Source: Rhizobium sp. R635
Lineage (GTDB): Bacteria; Pseudomonadota; Alphaproteobacteria; Rhizobiales; Rhizobiaceae
NCBI RefSeq assembly: GCF_002211285.1
Contig: NZ_LOKX01000035.1
Location: 124,001 to 188,000 of the forward strand
Direction of reading: 5' to 3'
DNA length: 64,000 nt
A program made the translations under genes and the position numbers. Below the pieces are notes generated by a model. That model searched no databases, was not told the origin of the DNA, and worked only from the letters and a program-made list of their open reading frames with translations. This document shows positions 31,171-42,887 of this stretch, piece after piece (position 1 is the first letter of the stretch; each line of letters starts with the position of its first letter).

Positions 31171-33171
31171 TCAGGTCTTATTTTGAGGGGCTTTACCTAA
31201 AGTCAGGCTGCCTTTCGGCAGCGAGCGCCGGTCCTCCAGAAGGCGCAAAAGTACGTTCCGTTTTCTCTCGCGTGGAATAAGGTCGATATCGCTGACCAGC
31301 TTTGCGCCGCCCTCGCGACGCTCCAAGGTGATCTTGCGGCTATGGAAGGCCTCCAGCTCGGCGCGATGCGCGACGCTGATGATGGTCACCTTCGGCAATT
31401 CCCGGATCACCATGTCCATCATCTTGTCCTGGCTCTTCTCATCGAGCGCCGACGTTGCTTCATCGAGCACGATGATATCGGGATTGTGCAAGAGGAGACG
31501 CGCAAAGGCGAGCCGCTGCTTTTCGCCGCCAGACAGGATCTGGTCCCACGGCGCCTCTTCCTCGATCCTCTCATTCAGATAATCGAGCCCCACCTTGTCG
31601 AGGGCCGCCTTGATTTCGTCCAGCGGCCATCCATCGGCAGCACGGGGATAAGCGACGGCGCGGCGAAGCGTGCCGGAGGGGATGTAGGGCCGTTGCGGCA
31701 GCATGAACAATCGCCTGTCGGTGCGGAAATCGACGCTGCCGTGTCCCCACGGCCAAAGACCTGAAATCGCGCGCACCAGCGTGCTCTTGCCCGACCCGGA
31801 TTCGCCGGCGACGAGCACCCGTTCGCCCGGTTCGATCTCGACCCGGGTTTCCTTGACCACGGCTGTGCCGTCGTCCAGCGACACGGAGAGATCGTTGAGG
31901 CTCAGCATCGCATCGCTTCCCGTCTCGCCATGTTTGATGCGCCCCAGAGAATCGCTCTGTTCGGCCCGCTCCAGCCCATCGAGCGACGTCATCAGCGAAG
32001 CGACGCGCCGCGCGCAGGCGTTCCAATCGGCAAGGCGGGGGTAATTGTCGACCAGCCATCCGAAGGCGGACTGAACGATGGCGAAGGCAGAGGCAGCCTG
32101 CATGACCTCCCCCAGCGTCATGCTGCCCTCGAGAAATTTCGGTGCGCACAGCAGAACCGGTACGACGGGCGCAATCAGCATGGACCCATGCGAGACGAAG
32201 GTCGTGCGCATATATTGGTGGGCGAGCAGCGCCCATTGCCGCAGCACATTGCCGAACGTCTTGTCGAGATCGTTGCGCTCTTCCTCTTCGCCGCCGAGAA
32301 GCGCGATGCTCTCGCCGTTTTCGCGCACATGCGTCAGCGTATAACGAAACTCCGCTTCCATCTGGTTCTTGACTTCGGACACCTGGACGAAATGCCGGCC
32401 GATGACTGCGATCGTCGTCGACGTGATGACGGCGTAGAGCACCGCGGTGACGACGAGAAAGCCGGGAATGGTGATGGTCGATCCGCCGATCGGCAGGGTC
32501 AGGGCGCCGCCGATCGTCCATAACACCACGATGAAGGTGGAGGCCGACAGGAATGCGGAGGTGACGCCGGCGAGGAAATCGACGGGAGATTCGGTCGCGA
32601 TCCGCAGATCCTCCGAGATACGCGCCTCCGGGTTCTTATGGTCGCCGCCGATGAGGTTCAGCTGATAATAACGGCCGTTGGCAAGCCAGCGCGCAATGAG
32701 CGCAGTCGCCAGCCACCGGCGCCAGCGCCGCTGGATCATCATGCGAACGTAGACCTGGGCAGTGACGAGAGCGACGCTTCCGAGCACGAGCGGCGGGAAG
32801 ACGGCGCTCAGATAATAGACGGTGCCGGCATCATGCCGCTCAATGGCATCGAAAATCCCGCGGTTCCAGCGATTGATCCCATACTGGAATCCGACATTCA
32901 TGACGATCATGACCAGCAAGCCAATGCAGCACGGCCAGGCGAAGCCATCGCCGCGGCCACCCCAGTAGCCGCGCGCACTGATCCAAAAGCGCTTCAGCAA
33001 ATATTTCTTCCGCGCCTTTTCGGCCTCCTCGGGCGTCAGCTTCGGATCGGGTTCGATGACATCTGGCGGCGGCGCGACTTCGTCAGTCGATGCCTTCTCT
33101 TGGTGCGGCTTCTCGGCACCGTTCGGCCTGGTGCCGTCGACCGATTTCGGTTTCAATCTAGCGTCGGTCAT
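31171..33171 (-). CDS. ABC transporter with fused permease and ATPase (YddA/SbmA-BacA-like)
   Basis: A protein of 666 residues. Residues 1-65 are a polar cytosolic head. Residues about 65-420 hold membrane segments of the SbmA/BacA type, including FQYGINRWNRGIFDAIERHD and RWLATALIARWLANGRYYQL, motifs shared with peroxisomal-type (ABCD) transporters. The ATPase follows: Walker A GESGSGKST, signature LSGGEKQRLAFARLLL, Walker B IIVLDEATSALDE. Relatives take up peptides or cobalamin and matter for very-long-chain fatty acids in rhizobia. Ribosome site weak; it stands alone. Confidence 0.9.
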   Translation of the reverse strand: MTDARLKPKSVDGTRPNGAEKPHQEKASTDEVAPPPDVIEPDPKLTPEEAEKARKKYLLKRFWISARGYWGGRGDGFAWPCCIGLLVMIVMNVGFQYGINRWNRGIFDAIERHDAGTVYYLSAVFPPLVLGSVALVTAQVYVRMMIQRRWRRWLATALIARWLANGRYYQLNLIGGDHKNPEARISEDLRIATESPVDFLAGVTSAFLSASTFIVVLWTIGGALTLPIGGSTITIPGFLVVTAVLYAVITSTTIAVIGRHFVQVSEVKNQMEAEFRYTLTHVRENGESIALLGGEEEERNDLDKTFGNVLRQWALLAHQYMRTTFVSHGSMLIAPVVPVLLCAPKFLEGSMTLGEVMQAASAFAIVQSAFGWLVDNYPRLADWNACARRVASLMTSLDGLERAEQSDSLGRIKHGETGSDAMLSLNDLSVSLDDGTAVVKETRVEIEPGERVLVAGESGSGKSTLVRAISGLWPWGHGSVDFRTDRRLFMLPQRPYIPSGTLRRAVAYPRAADGWPLDEIKAALDKVGLDYLNERIEEEAPWDQILSGGEKQRLAFARLLLHNPDIIVLDEATSALDEKSQDKMMDMVIRELPKVTIISVAHRAELEAFHSRKITLERREGGAKLVSDIDLIPRERKRNVLLRLLEDRRSLPKGSLTLGKAPQNKT

Positions 33172-33314
33172 AAGCGCAATAACGGCTTAAAAATCAAAAG
33201 GTTTCACGACAGCGCCGAAGATGGGCGGGAAGGCCGTCGAAGAACCGAATTGTCGGAGCCGGCATAATAGGAAATTGCTTTTTCTATTCGTGGCTTGGCC
33301 CCTTCAAAAGAAAA

Positions 33315-33333
33315 GGGCGGCTCGAAGCCGCCC
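33315..33333 (-). terminator. Rho-independent terminator of gyrA
   Basis: Stem GGGCGGCT (33315-33322) and AGCCGCCC (33326-33333) with a 3-base loop, followed on the minus strand by TTTTCTTTT. It ends 11 bases after the gyrA stop. Confidence 0.85.
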
Positions 33334-33343
33334 ATTCCTTTGA

Positions 33344-36148
33344 TCACTCTTCGCCAGGCCCTGCCGGGTTGCCCTCGGCAGTCGGCGCGTCGTCGGGAGC
33401 GCCGCCGCCGGCGACGTCGGCCGTCTCCTCCGTCTCATCCTCTTCCGGCTCGCTGATGCGCTCGACGGAGACGACCTTTTCATCCTTGGCCGTCGAGAAA
33501 ATGGTGACGCCCTTGGTGGCGCGGCTGGCGATCCGGATGCCGCCGACCGGCACGCGGATCAGCTGGCCGCCATCGGAAACGAGCATGATCTGGTCGCCGT
33601 CATCGATCGGGAAAGCCGCCACCAGTTCGCCGATCTCGCCCGTCTTCGAGGTGTCGGTGGCGCGGATGCCCTTGCCGCCACGGCCGGAGATACGGAAATC
33701 GTAAGAAGAGGAGCGCTTGCCGAAGCCCTTTTCGGAGACGGTGAGCACGAACTGCTCGCGCGCCTTCAGCTCCTCATAGCGCTCGTCGGAGAGCTGTCCC
33801 TCCTCGGTGACTTCCTCACCGACCAGAGCGATATCCTCTTCATCGACGCCCGTCGCGCGACGCTCGGCGGCGGAACGCTTCAGATAGGCGGCACGCTCCC
33901 ACGGCTCGGCATCGACATGGCCGACGATCGTCATCGAGATGATGCGGTCGCCCTCGCCGAGATTGATGCCGCGTACGCCGATCGAATTGCGGCCGGCAAA
34001 GACGCGGACGTCATCGACCGAGAAGCGGATGCACTGGCCGAGCGCGGTCGTCAGCAGGACGTCGTCCTGATCCGTGCAGGTCTCGACGGAGAGGATTTCG
34101 TCACCCTCCTCATCGAGCTTCATGGCTATCTTGCCGTTGCGGTTGACCTGAACGAAGTCCGACAGCTTGTTGCGGCGAACCGTGCCGCGCGTCGTCGAGA
34201 ACATGACGTCGAGATTGTCCCAGCTCGCCTCATCCTCGGGCAAGGGCAGGATGGTGGTGATGCGTTCGCCCGGTTCGAGCGGCAGCATGTTGATCAGAGC
34301 CTTGCCGCGCGAGGTCGGCGTGCCGATCGGCAGCCGCCAGACCTTCTCCTTGTAGACGATGCCGCGCGAGGAGAAGAACAGAACCGGCGTATGGGTATTG
34401 ACAACAAATAGCCGGCTAACGAAATCTTCGTCACGGGTAGTCATGCCGGAGCGGCCTTTGCCGCCGCGGCGCTGCGCGCGATAGGTCGTCAGCGGCACGC
34501 GCTTGATATAGCCGAGGTGCGAGACGGTGACGACCATGTCCTCGCGGGCGATCAGATCCTCGTCATCCATTTCGAGGCCGCCGTCGACGATCTCGGTGCG
34601 GCGCGGCGTGCCGAACTCGTCACGCACGGCAGTGAGCTCGTCCTTGACGATGGTCTGGATGCGGATACGCGAGGAAAGAATATCCAGGTAATCCCGGATT
34701 TCTTCGCCTATCTTATTGAGTTCATCACCGATTTCGTCGCGGCCGAGCGCCGTCAGGCGGGCAAGACGCAGCTCGAGGATGGCCCTCGCCTGCTCTTCGG
34801 AAAGGTTGTAGGTCAGGTCTTCGTTGATGCGGTGGCGCGGATCGTCGATCAGGCGGATCAGGCTTTCGACGTCTTCCGCCGGCCAGCGGCGCGTCATCAG
34901 CTCTTCGCGGGCCGACTGCGGATCTGGCGCCTGGCGGATGACACGGATGACTTCGTCGATATTGGCAACGGCGATGGCGAGACCGACCAACACATGGGCG
35001 CGCTCGCGCGCCTTGCGCAGCAGGAATTTCGTTCTCCGGCTAACGACTTCCTCGCGGAAGGAAACGAAGGCGCGCAGCATATCGAGCAGCGTCAGCTGTT
35101 CCGGCTTGCCGCCGTTCAGCGCCACCATGTTGCAGCCGAAAGAGGTCTGCAAAGGCGTGTAGCGGTAGAGCTGGTTGAGGATGACCTCGGCATTGGCGTC
35201 GCGCTTCAGCTCGATGACGACGCGATAACCCTGACGGTCGGATTCGTCACGCAGGTCGGAAATGCCCTCGATGCGCTTTTCACGCACCAATTCGGCCATC
35301 TTCTCGATCATCGTCGCCTTGTTCACCTGGTAGGGAATCTCGGTGATGATGATCTGCTCGCGGTCGCCGCGCATCGGCTCGATGGCGGCGACGCCGCGCA
35401 TGATGACCGAGCCTCGGCCGGTCTCATAGGCGGAACGGATGCCGGCACGGCCGAGGATCTTCGCGCCCGTCGGGAAATCGGGGCCTGGAATGATCTGCAT
35501 CAGCTCCGGCAGCTCGATCGCCGGATCGTTAATCAGCGCGATGCAGCCGTCGATGACTTCGGACAGGTTGTGCGGGGGGATGTTGGTCGCCATGCCGACG
35601 GCGATGCCGCCGGCGCCGTTGACGAGCAGGTTCGGGAATTTGGCGGGAACCACGACCGGCTCGGAGAGCGTGCCGTCATAGTTGTCGCGGAAATCGACGG
35701 TTTCCTTGTCGAGATCGTCGAGCAGCGAATGAGCGGCCTTTTCCAGGCGGCATTCGGTGTAACGTTCGGCCGCCGGCGGATCGCCGTCGACCGAGCCGAA
35801 ATTCCCCTGGCCGTCGATCAGCGGCAGCCTGAGCGACCAGGGCTGCGCCATACGGGCGAGCGCATCATAGATCGCGGCATTGCCGTGCGGATGGTATTTA
35901 CCCATCACGTCGCCGGTGACGCGGGCGCATTTGACGTATTTCTTGTTCCAGTCGATGCCGAGCTCGGACATGCCGTAGAGGATGCGCCGGTGCACAGGCT
36001 TCAGGCCGTCGCGCACGTCGGGCAGCGCGCGGCTGACGATGACGCTCATGGCGTAATCGAGATACGACCGCTGCATTTCCTCCATGATGGAGATAGGCTC
36101 GATGCCTGGCGGGAGCTTCCCGCCGCCGGGGGGTGTTTGCTCAGTCAA
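33344..36148 (-). CDS. gyrA: DNA gyrase subunit A
   Basis: A protein of 934 residues that cuts and rejoins DNA during negative supercoiling, with GyrB. Visible: YLDYAMSVIVSRALPDVRDG, KYHPHGNAAIYDALARMAQP ahead of the catalytic Tyr in AERYTECRLEK, the GyrA box YRAQRRGGKGRSGM and the beta-propeller repeats of the C-terminal half. The tail is acidic. The start is TTG 36148: an in-frame TGA lies three codons upstream and the next Met is residue 22, inside the conserved head. The quinolone-resistance region reads GDVMGKYHPHGNAAIYD. It is a single-gene unit with its own terminator. Confidence 0.98.
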   Translation of the reverse strand: MTEQTPPGGGKLPPGIEPISIMEEMQRSYLDYAMSVIVSRALPDVRDGLKPVHRRILYGMSELGIDWNKKYVKCARVTGDVMGKYHPHGNAAIYDALARMAQPWSLRLPLIDGQGNFGSVDGDPPAAERYTECRLEKAAHSLLDDLDKETVDFRDNYDGTLSEPVVVPAKFPNLLVNGAGGIAVGMATNIPPHNLSEVIDGCIALINDPAIELPELMQIIPGPDFPTGAKILGRAGIRSAYETGRGSVIMRGVAAIEPMRGDREQIIITEIPYQVNKATMIEKMAELVREKRIEGISDLRDESDRQGYRVVIELKRDANAEVILNQLYRYTPLQTSFGCNMVALNGGKPEQLTLLDMLRAFVSFREEVVSRRTKFLLRKARERAHVLVGLAIAVANIDEVIRVIRQAPDPQSAREELMTRRWPAEDVESLIRLIDDPRHRINEDLTYNLSEEQARAILELRLARLTALGRDEIGDELNKIGEEIRDYLDILSSRIRIQTIVKDELTAVRDEFGTPRRTEIVDGGLEMDDEDLIAREDMVVTVSHLGYIKRVPLTTYRAQRRGGKGRSGMTTRDEDFVSRLFVVNTHTPVLFFSSRGIVYKEKVWRLPIGTPTSRGKALINMLPLEPGERITTILPLPEDEASWDNLDVMFSTTRGTVRRNKLSDFVQVNRNGKIAMKLDEEGDEILSVETCTDQDDVLLTTALGQCIRFSVDDVRVFAGRNSIGVRGINLGEGDRIISMTIVGHVDAEPWERAAYLKRSAAERRATGVDEEDIALVGEEVTEEGQLSDERYEELKAREQFVLTVSEKGFGKRSSSYDFRISGRGGKGIRATDTSKTGEIGELVAAFPIDDGDQIMLVSDGGQLIRVPVGGIRIASRATKGVTIFSTAKDEKVVSVERISEPEEDETEETADVAGGGAPDDAPTAEGNPAGPGEE

Positions 36149-36374
36149 AACAGATCACGATCTCTTCTAGAATCACTTGAAGATTTATAGCGGAAAGCCC
36201 GTTCCCACGCCAATTTCTGAGCGCGTTTTGAACAGGCTTTTGCGGCCTAAAGAGGGTAAAACACGGAAGTTTCGCGGCCGGATCGGGCAATCCGCCGCGG
36301 GATATTTGCCAAATTGAAATCCCCGTTCCACAATCGTAAAAACCCAGGCATTCATATGAGGTTCGGGAGAGACG

Positions 36375-37022
36375 ATGGCAAGCGCCGACCAGTTGATCAA
36401 CGCCTTCACGACGCTTCTCGTCACCATCGATCCGCCCGGCCTCGCGCCTATCTTTCTCGGGCTGACGATCGGCATGAGCCGAGCCCAACGCACCCAGGTG
36501 GCGCTACGCGGCTCGACCATCGCCTTCATCATCCTCGCCGTCTTCGCCCTGTTCGGCTCAGGCGTGCTCGGCGTGCTCGGGATATCGATCGGCGCCTTCC
36601 GCATCGCCGGCGGGCTGCTGCTCTTCTGGATCGCCTTCGAGATGGTTTTCGAAAGGCGGCAGGAACGCAAGGAGAAGGCCTCGGAGGCTGCCGTCACCAA
36701 GGATCATATCGAGAATATCGCCGTCTTTCCCCTCGCCCTGCCACTGATCGCAGGCCCGGGCGCGATCTCCGCGACGATCCTGCTTGCCGGCACGCTGCCG
36801 ACCACAATAGAAAAAGCCCAGCTCATCGCTGTCATCGCCGCCAATCTGCTGCTGACCTTCCTCATGCTGCTCGTCGCCGAAAGGCTCGACCGCTTCCTCG
36901 GCGTCACCGGCCGGGCGATCCTGACGCGGCTCCTCGGCGTCATCCTCGCCGCGCTTGCGACGCAATTCGTCGTCGACGGCGCGAAATCGGCGTTCAATCT
37001 CATCAGCGCCACTCCGCGCTGA
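36375..37022 (+). CDS. MarC-family integral membrane protein
   Basis: A protein of 215 residues, six membrane segments, starting NAFTTLLVTIDPPGLAPIFL. The conserved VFPLALPLIAGPGAISATIL motif lies near residue 116. MarC proteins are of uncertain function and are no longer thought to give antibiotic resistance. GAGAGAC ribosome site at about 36367. It is divergent from gyrA and followed at 10 bases by a converging gene. Confidence 0.88.
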   Translation: MASADQLINAFTTLLVTIDPPGLAPIFLGLTIGMSRAQRTQVALRGSTIAFIILAVFALFGSGVLGVLGISIGAFRIAGGLLLFWIAFEMVFERRQERKEKASEAAVTKDHIENIAVFPLALPLIAGPGAISATILLAGTLPTTIEKAQLIAVIAANLLLTFLMLLVAERLDRFLGVTGRAILTRLLGVILAALATQFVVDGAKSAFNLISATPR

Positions 37023-37031
37023 AACGCCAAA

Positions 37032-37574
37032 TTAAATTACCAGAAGTGCCAACGCCTCCTCCGGCATTTCAGGGACGCGCTCCGTAGTCGAAACGCGCAC
37101 GACAACTCTCGCCAACTCGCGAAAAATCTCTAGCGATGAACCTATCTCTGAATGGGCCATCCGATCAAATGACAGAACTCCGGAACTGCGCGCCCGCTCA
37201 CTAATATCCTTTACCCCCTGAAAAAGTGCCGGCGTGTACTCTGCCGCAAATCCGGCAAAAACTTTGTCATAGCTTGGAGCAAGGGATAGGGACCAACTCT
37301 CTCTTTTAACGGGTTTAATTGGAACGTTTACATGCAGACATTGCGTTCCAACGGACTGATCGAAAGTTGCCGACAATAGGCCATATGTCGTCATGCCGCC
37401 AACTGGTCGAGCTATTTCGACCGTCACGCTTTTCCAATAAGGAGGGCGGTCTCCGCTGGCGAAAACTCTGCTCTCCCACAGATGGCATTGTGTCGCTTCG
37501 ATCAATGGCGCTGCGGCGTTCAACCAAAGTCGGAGGCGCGCGCCAGAGGCTGTTTCAAAGGCGTGACAACTCAC
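37032..37574 (-). CDS. Hypothetical protein, atypical composition
   Basis: 180 residues from GTG 37574, directly after an in-frame TGA, with GGGGA 5 bases upstream; the nearest ATG (37596) is in another frame and ends after 13 codons. The product (LLSATFDQSVGTQCLHVNVP, WSLSLAPSYDKVFAGFAAEY) looks globular. Base composition is less GC-rich than its neighbours and codon use is looser, which suggests recent arrival or decay. Family not recognised. Confidence 0.55.
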   Translation of the reverse strand: MSCHAFETASGARLRLWLNAAAPLIEATQCHLWESRVFASGDRPPYWKSVTVEIARPVGGMTTYGLLSATFDQSVGTQCLHVNVPIKPVKRESWSLSLAPSYDKVFAGFAAEYTPALFQGVKDISERARSSGVLSFDRMAHSEIGSSLEIFRELARVVVRVSTTERVPEMPEEALALLVI

Positions 37575-37711
37575 TCAAATCCCCGGTTTTTTTCATGCCA
37601 TCCTGTCTATGGCTTCAGTTGCAATATAAAATAACGGCTTAACGACAGCTCCACATTGAACGGTACGACCGTCATCCAAGCCGATCCAAGTCTGAAGGGT
37701 GTAAAAGCAAA

Positions 37712-37744
37712 AAAGCATGACGCCCGCCTGGGACATCATGCTTT
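37712..37744 (-). terminator. Rho-independent terminator of ssb
   Basis: AAAGCATGA (37712-37720) pairs with TCATGCTTT (37736-37744) over a 15-base loop. On the minus strand the stem is followed by TTTGC after a run of T (complement of AAAAAA at 37709-37714). It lies 29 bases after the ssb stop. Confidence 0.75.
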
Positions 37745-37772
37745 CAGCTGTTTTCATAAGCTACGCGGCCGA

Positions 37773-38294
37773 TCAGAACGGGATGTCGTCGTCGAGATCG
37801 CGCGAGAAGTTGCCACCGCCGCCACCGCCGCGGTTGGACGATGAGGACGGCGACGGGGCGCCGTAATCGTCGCCGTAGTCATTGTTGCTGCTGCTCCCGC
37901 CACGGCCGCCGCCGAAGCCGGAGCTTGCGCCGCCGCCATCGCCGCGGCCGTCGAGCATGGTCAGCGTCGAGCTGAAGCCCTGCAGCACCACTTCCGTCGA
38001 GTAACGATCCTGGCCCTGCTGGTCCTGCCATTTGCGGGTCTGCAGCTGGCCTTCGATATAGAGCTTGGCGCCCTTCTTCACATATTGCTCGACGACCTTG
38101 CAGAGGCCTTCGTTGAAGACGACGACGGTGTGCCACTCGGTCTTCTCGCGGCGCTCGCCGGAATTGCGGTCGCGCCAGGTCTCCGAGGTGGCGATACGGA
38201 GGTTGGCGATCGGCCGGCCATCCTGAGTGCGGCGGATTTCGGGGTCTGCACCCACGTTTCCAACCAGAATTACCTTGTTCACGCTACCAGCCAT
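37773..38294 (-). CDS. ssb: Single-stranded DNA-binding protein
   Basis: 173 residues from ATG 38294 (AGAAGC upstream); longer in-frame starts run into the leader. The OB-fold begins SVNKVILVGNVGADPEIRRT and includes WRDRNSGERREKTEWHTVVV. A Gly/Ser-rich linker (GFGGGRGGSSSNND) leads to the acidic tip DDDIPF, which docks repair proteins. It is divergent from uvrA with a LexA box between, the same arrangement as in E. coli. Confidence 0.97.
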   Translation of the reverse strand: MAGSVNKVILVGNVGADPEIRRTQDGRPIANLRIATSETWRDRNSGERREKTEWHTVVVFNEGLCKVVEQYVKKGAKLYIEGQLQTRKWQDQQGQDRYSTEVVLQGFSSTLTMLDGRGDGGGASSGFGGGRGGSSSNNDYGDDYGAPSPSSSSNRGGGGGGNFSRDLDDDIPF

Positions 38295-38437
38295 GCTTCT
38301 CACCCTGCCTGCCGCCCTGCCCGGCGGCGTTAATCGATCAGCGCACCTTAAACCATAGAGGACCGCAGATGCGCGTGAACGGTGTTTAATCCACAATTTA
38401 TCCCATCAGAAAGCCGCATGCATTCATCAGGAATTTT

Positions 38438-38452
38438 GTTCTTTATTTGTTC
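38438..38452. promoter_or_regulatory. LexA (SOS) box between ssb and uvrA
   Basis: GTTC-N7-GTTC, the direct-repeat LexA site of alphaproteobacteria, at 38438-38441 and 38449-38452 with an AT-only-type spacer (TTTATTT). It lies 125 bases before the uvrA start and 144 bases before the ssb start, so it could serve both. Confidence 0.82.
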
Positions 38453-38576
38453 TAGTTTATCCGTATGATCCTGTCAACAGAATCGAAAACCTTGAACCTT
38501 CCAGGATATTCAGCCTCGACTCGCCCGCCGGCATCACTAAATAAGGGCTGTTATCCAGAAAACCAAAGCAGAGACG

Positions 38577-41494
<2,918 letters not shown>

Positions 41495-41498
<4 letters not shown>

Positions 41499-41956
41499 CG
41501 ATGCAGCTGGCGTCGCCCGATGATCTCCCGATGATCGCGACGCTGACGGCAGCCGCCTACCGGCCCTATACCGAGCTGTTCGGCGCTCCACCGATCCCGG
41601 TGACGGAGGATTACGCGCCGCGGATCGACCGCGGCGAGGTCTGGCTGCGCCACGTCGGCGGCGAAACGGCGGGCCTCGTCGTCATCGAGCGGCATTCCGA
41701 TCACCTCATGCTGTTCAGCATCGCGGTCTCGCCGGCCTTTCAGGGCGCCGGACATGGGCTCTCGATGCTGCGCTGGCTCGAAGGCAAGGCGCGGGAATGG
41801 GACATTCCGGAGATCCGGCTCTACACCAATGCGCGGATGGAGCGAAATATCGCGCTTTATCGCGCCTTCGGATTTCAGGAAACGGGTCGCCGGCCGAGCC
41901 GTTACCGGCCAGGATGGACGCTCGTCGACATGGTGAAAGAGATCGAAGCAGCCTGA
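41495..41956 (+). CDS. GNAT-family N-acetyltransferase
   Basis: 153 residues. ATG 41495 overlaps the uvrA TGA as ATGA; ATG 41501 is the alternative. GNAT fold: ASPDDLPMIATLTAAAYRPY at the start, acetyl-CoA-binding stretch VSPAFQGAGHGLSMLRWLEG (Q/RxxGxG/A) near residues 78-97, and LYTNARMERNIALYRAFGFQ at the end. Substrate unknown. Coupling to uvrA is probably only transcriptional. Confidence 0.9.
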
Positions 41957-41980
41957 ACGGCTGCAAACAGGGAGGACGAC

Positions 41981-42787
41981 ATGACGAAATCCGGCACTAT
42001 CCGCACCGGCATCGGCGGCTGGACCTTCGAGCCCTGGCGCGGGCATTTCTTTCCCGATGACCTGAAACAGAAGGACGAGCTGCATTATGCCAGCCGTCAG
42101 CTGAAGGTCATCGAGGTAAACGGCACCTATTACAGCACGCAGAAGCCCGCGGTCTTTGCCAAATGGGCGGCTGATGTGCCCGATGGCTTCATCTTTTCGC
42201 TGAAGGCAACACGCTTCGTCACCAACCGGCGGGTACTGGCCGAGGCCGGTGAATCGATGGAGCGCTTCCTGTCATCCGGAATCAGCGAACTCGGCGATCA
42301 TCTCGGGCCGCTGCTCTGGCAATTCGCGCCGACCAAGAAATTCGATGCGGAAGATTTCGAGGCCTTCCTGAAACTGCTGCCGGAAAAACAGGATGGGCTG
42401 AAACTGCGCCATGTGGTCGAGGTTCGGCACGATTCCTTCAAGGTGCCGGAATTCGTGGCGCTGCTTGCCAAATATGGCGTGGCGCCGGTGTGCGCCGAAC
42501 ATTTCGAATATCCGATGATCGCCGACGTCACGGCCGATTTCGTTTATGCCCGGCTGCAGAAGGGATCGGACGATATCGCTACCTGCTACCCTGACAAGGA
42601 GCTGAAGGCCTGGGCAAAGCGGCTCGAAACCTGGGCCGAAGGCAGGGTTCCTGACGACCTGCCGCTGATCGATGGTGATCGCAAGGTGAAGGCCGAGCCG
42701 CGCGACGTCTTCGCCTTCATGATCCACGAGGGCAAGGTCAATGCGCCGCACGGGGCAATCGCGCTGCAGCAGGCGCTGGCGAAATAA
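41981..42787 (+). CDS. DUF72 family protein (YecE type)
   Basis: 268 residues from ATG 41981 behind GGGAGGA. TIM-barrel features of DUF72: GIGGWTFEPWRGHFFPDDLK at the start, then VIEVNGTYYSTQKPAVFAKWA, and LGPLLWQFAPTKKFDAEDFE; the late motif FVYARLQKG matches YxRLHG-type endings. The biochemical role is unknown. It is 24 bases after the GNAT gene and so in the uvrA transcription unit. Confidence 0.9.
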   Translation: MTKSGTIRTGIGGWTFEPWRGHFFPDDLKQKDELHYASRQLKVIEVNGTYYSTQKPAVFAKWAADVPDGFIFSLKATRFVTNRRVLAEAGESMERFLSSGISELGDHLGPLLWQFAPTKKFDAEDFEAFLKLLPEKQDGLKLRHVVEVRHDSFKVPEFVALLAKYGVAPVCAEHFEYPMIADVTADFVYARLQKGSDDIATCYPDKELKAWAKRLETWAEGRVPDDLPLIDGDRKVKAEPRDVFAFMIHEGKVNAPHGAIALQQALAK

Positions 42788-42887
42788 GCCGGGCCCATCT
42801 CGCGGCCAGCAGCGGCGTCGGCGCTCATCGCCATCAAGCGCTAAGAAGCCTGCGGAACCACGACTTTTGAGATGCGCAAACGCTGTT

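Noticed and set aside
37557..37596. ATG 37596 as start of the gene at 37032
   Set aside because: It is out of frame and ends after 13 codons. A one-base slip in the A run would not help, as an in-frame TGA precedes the GTG.
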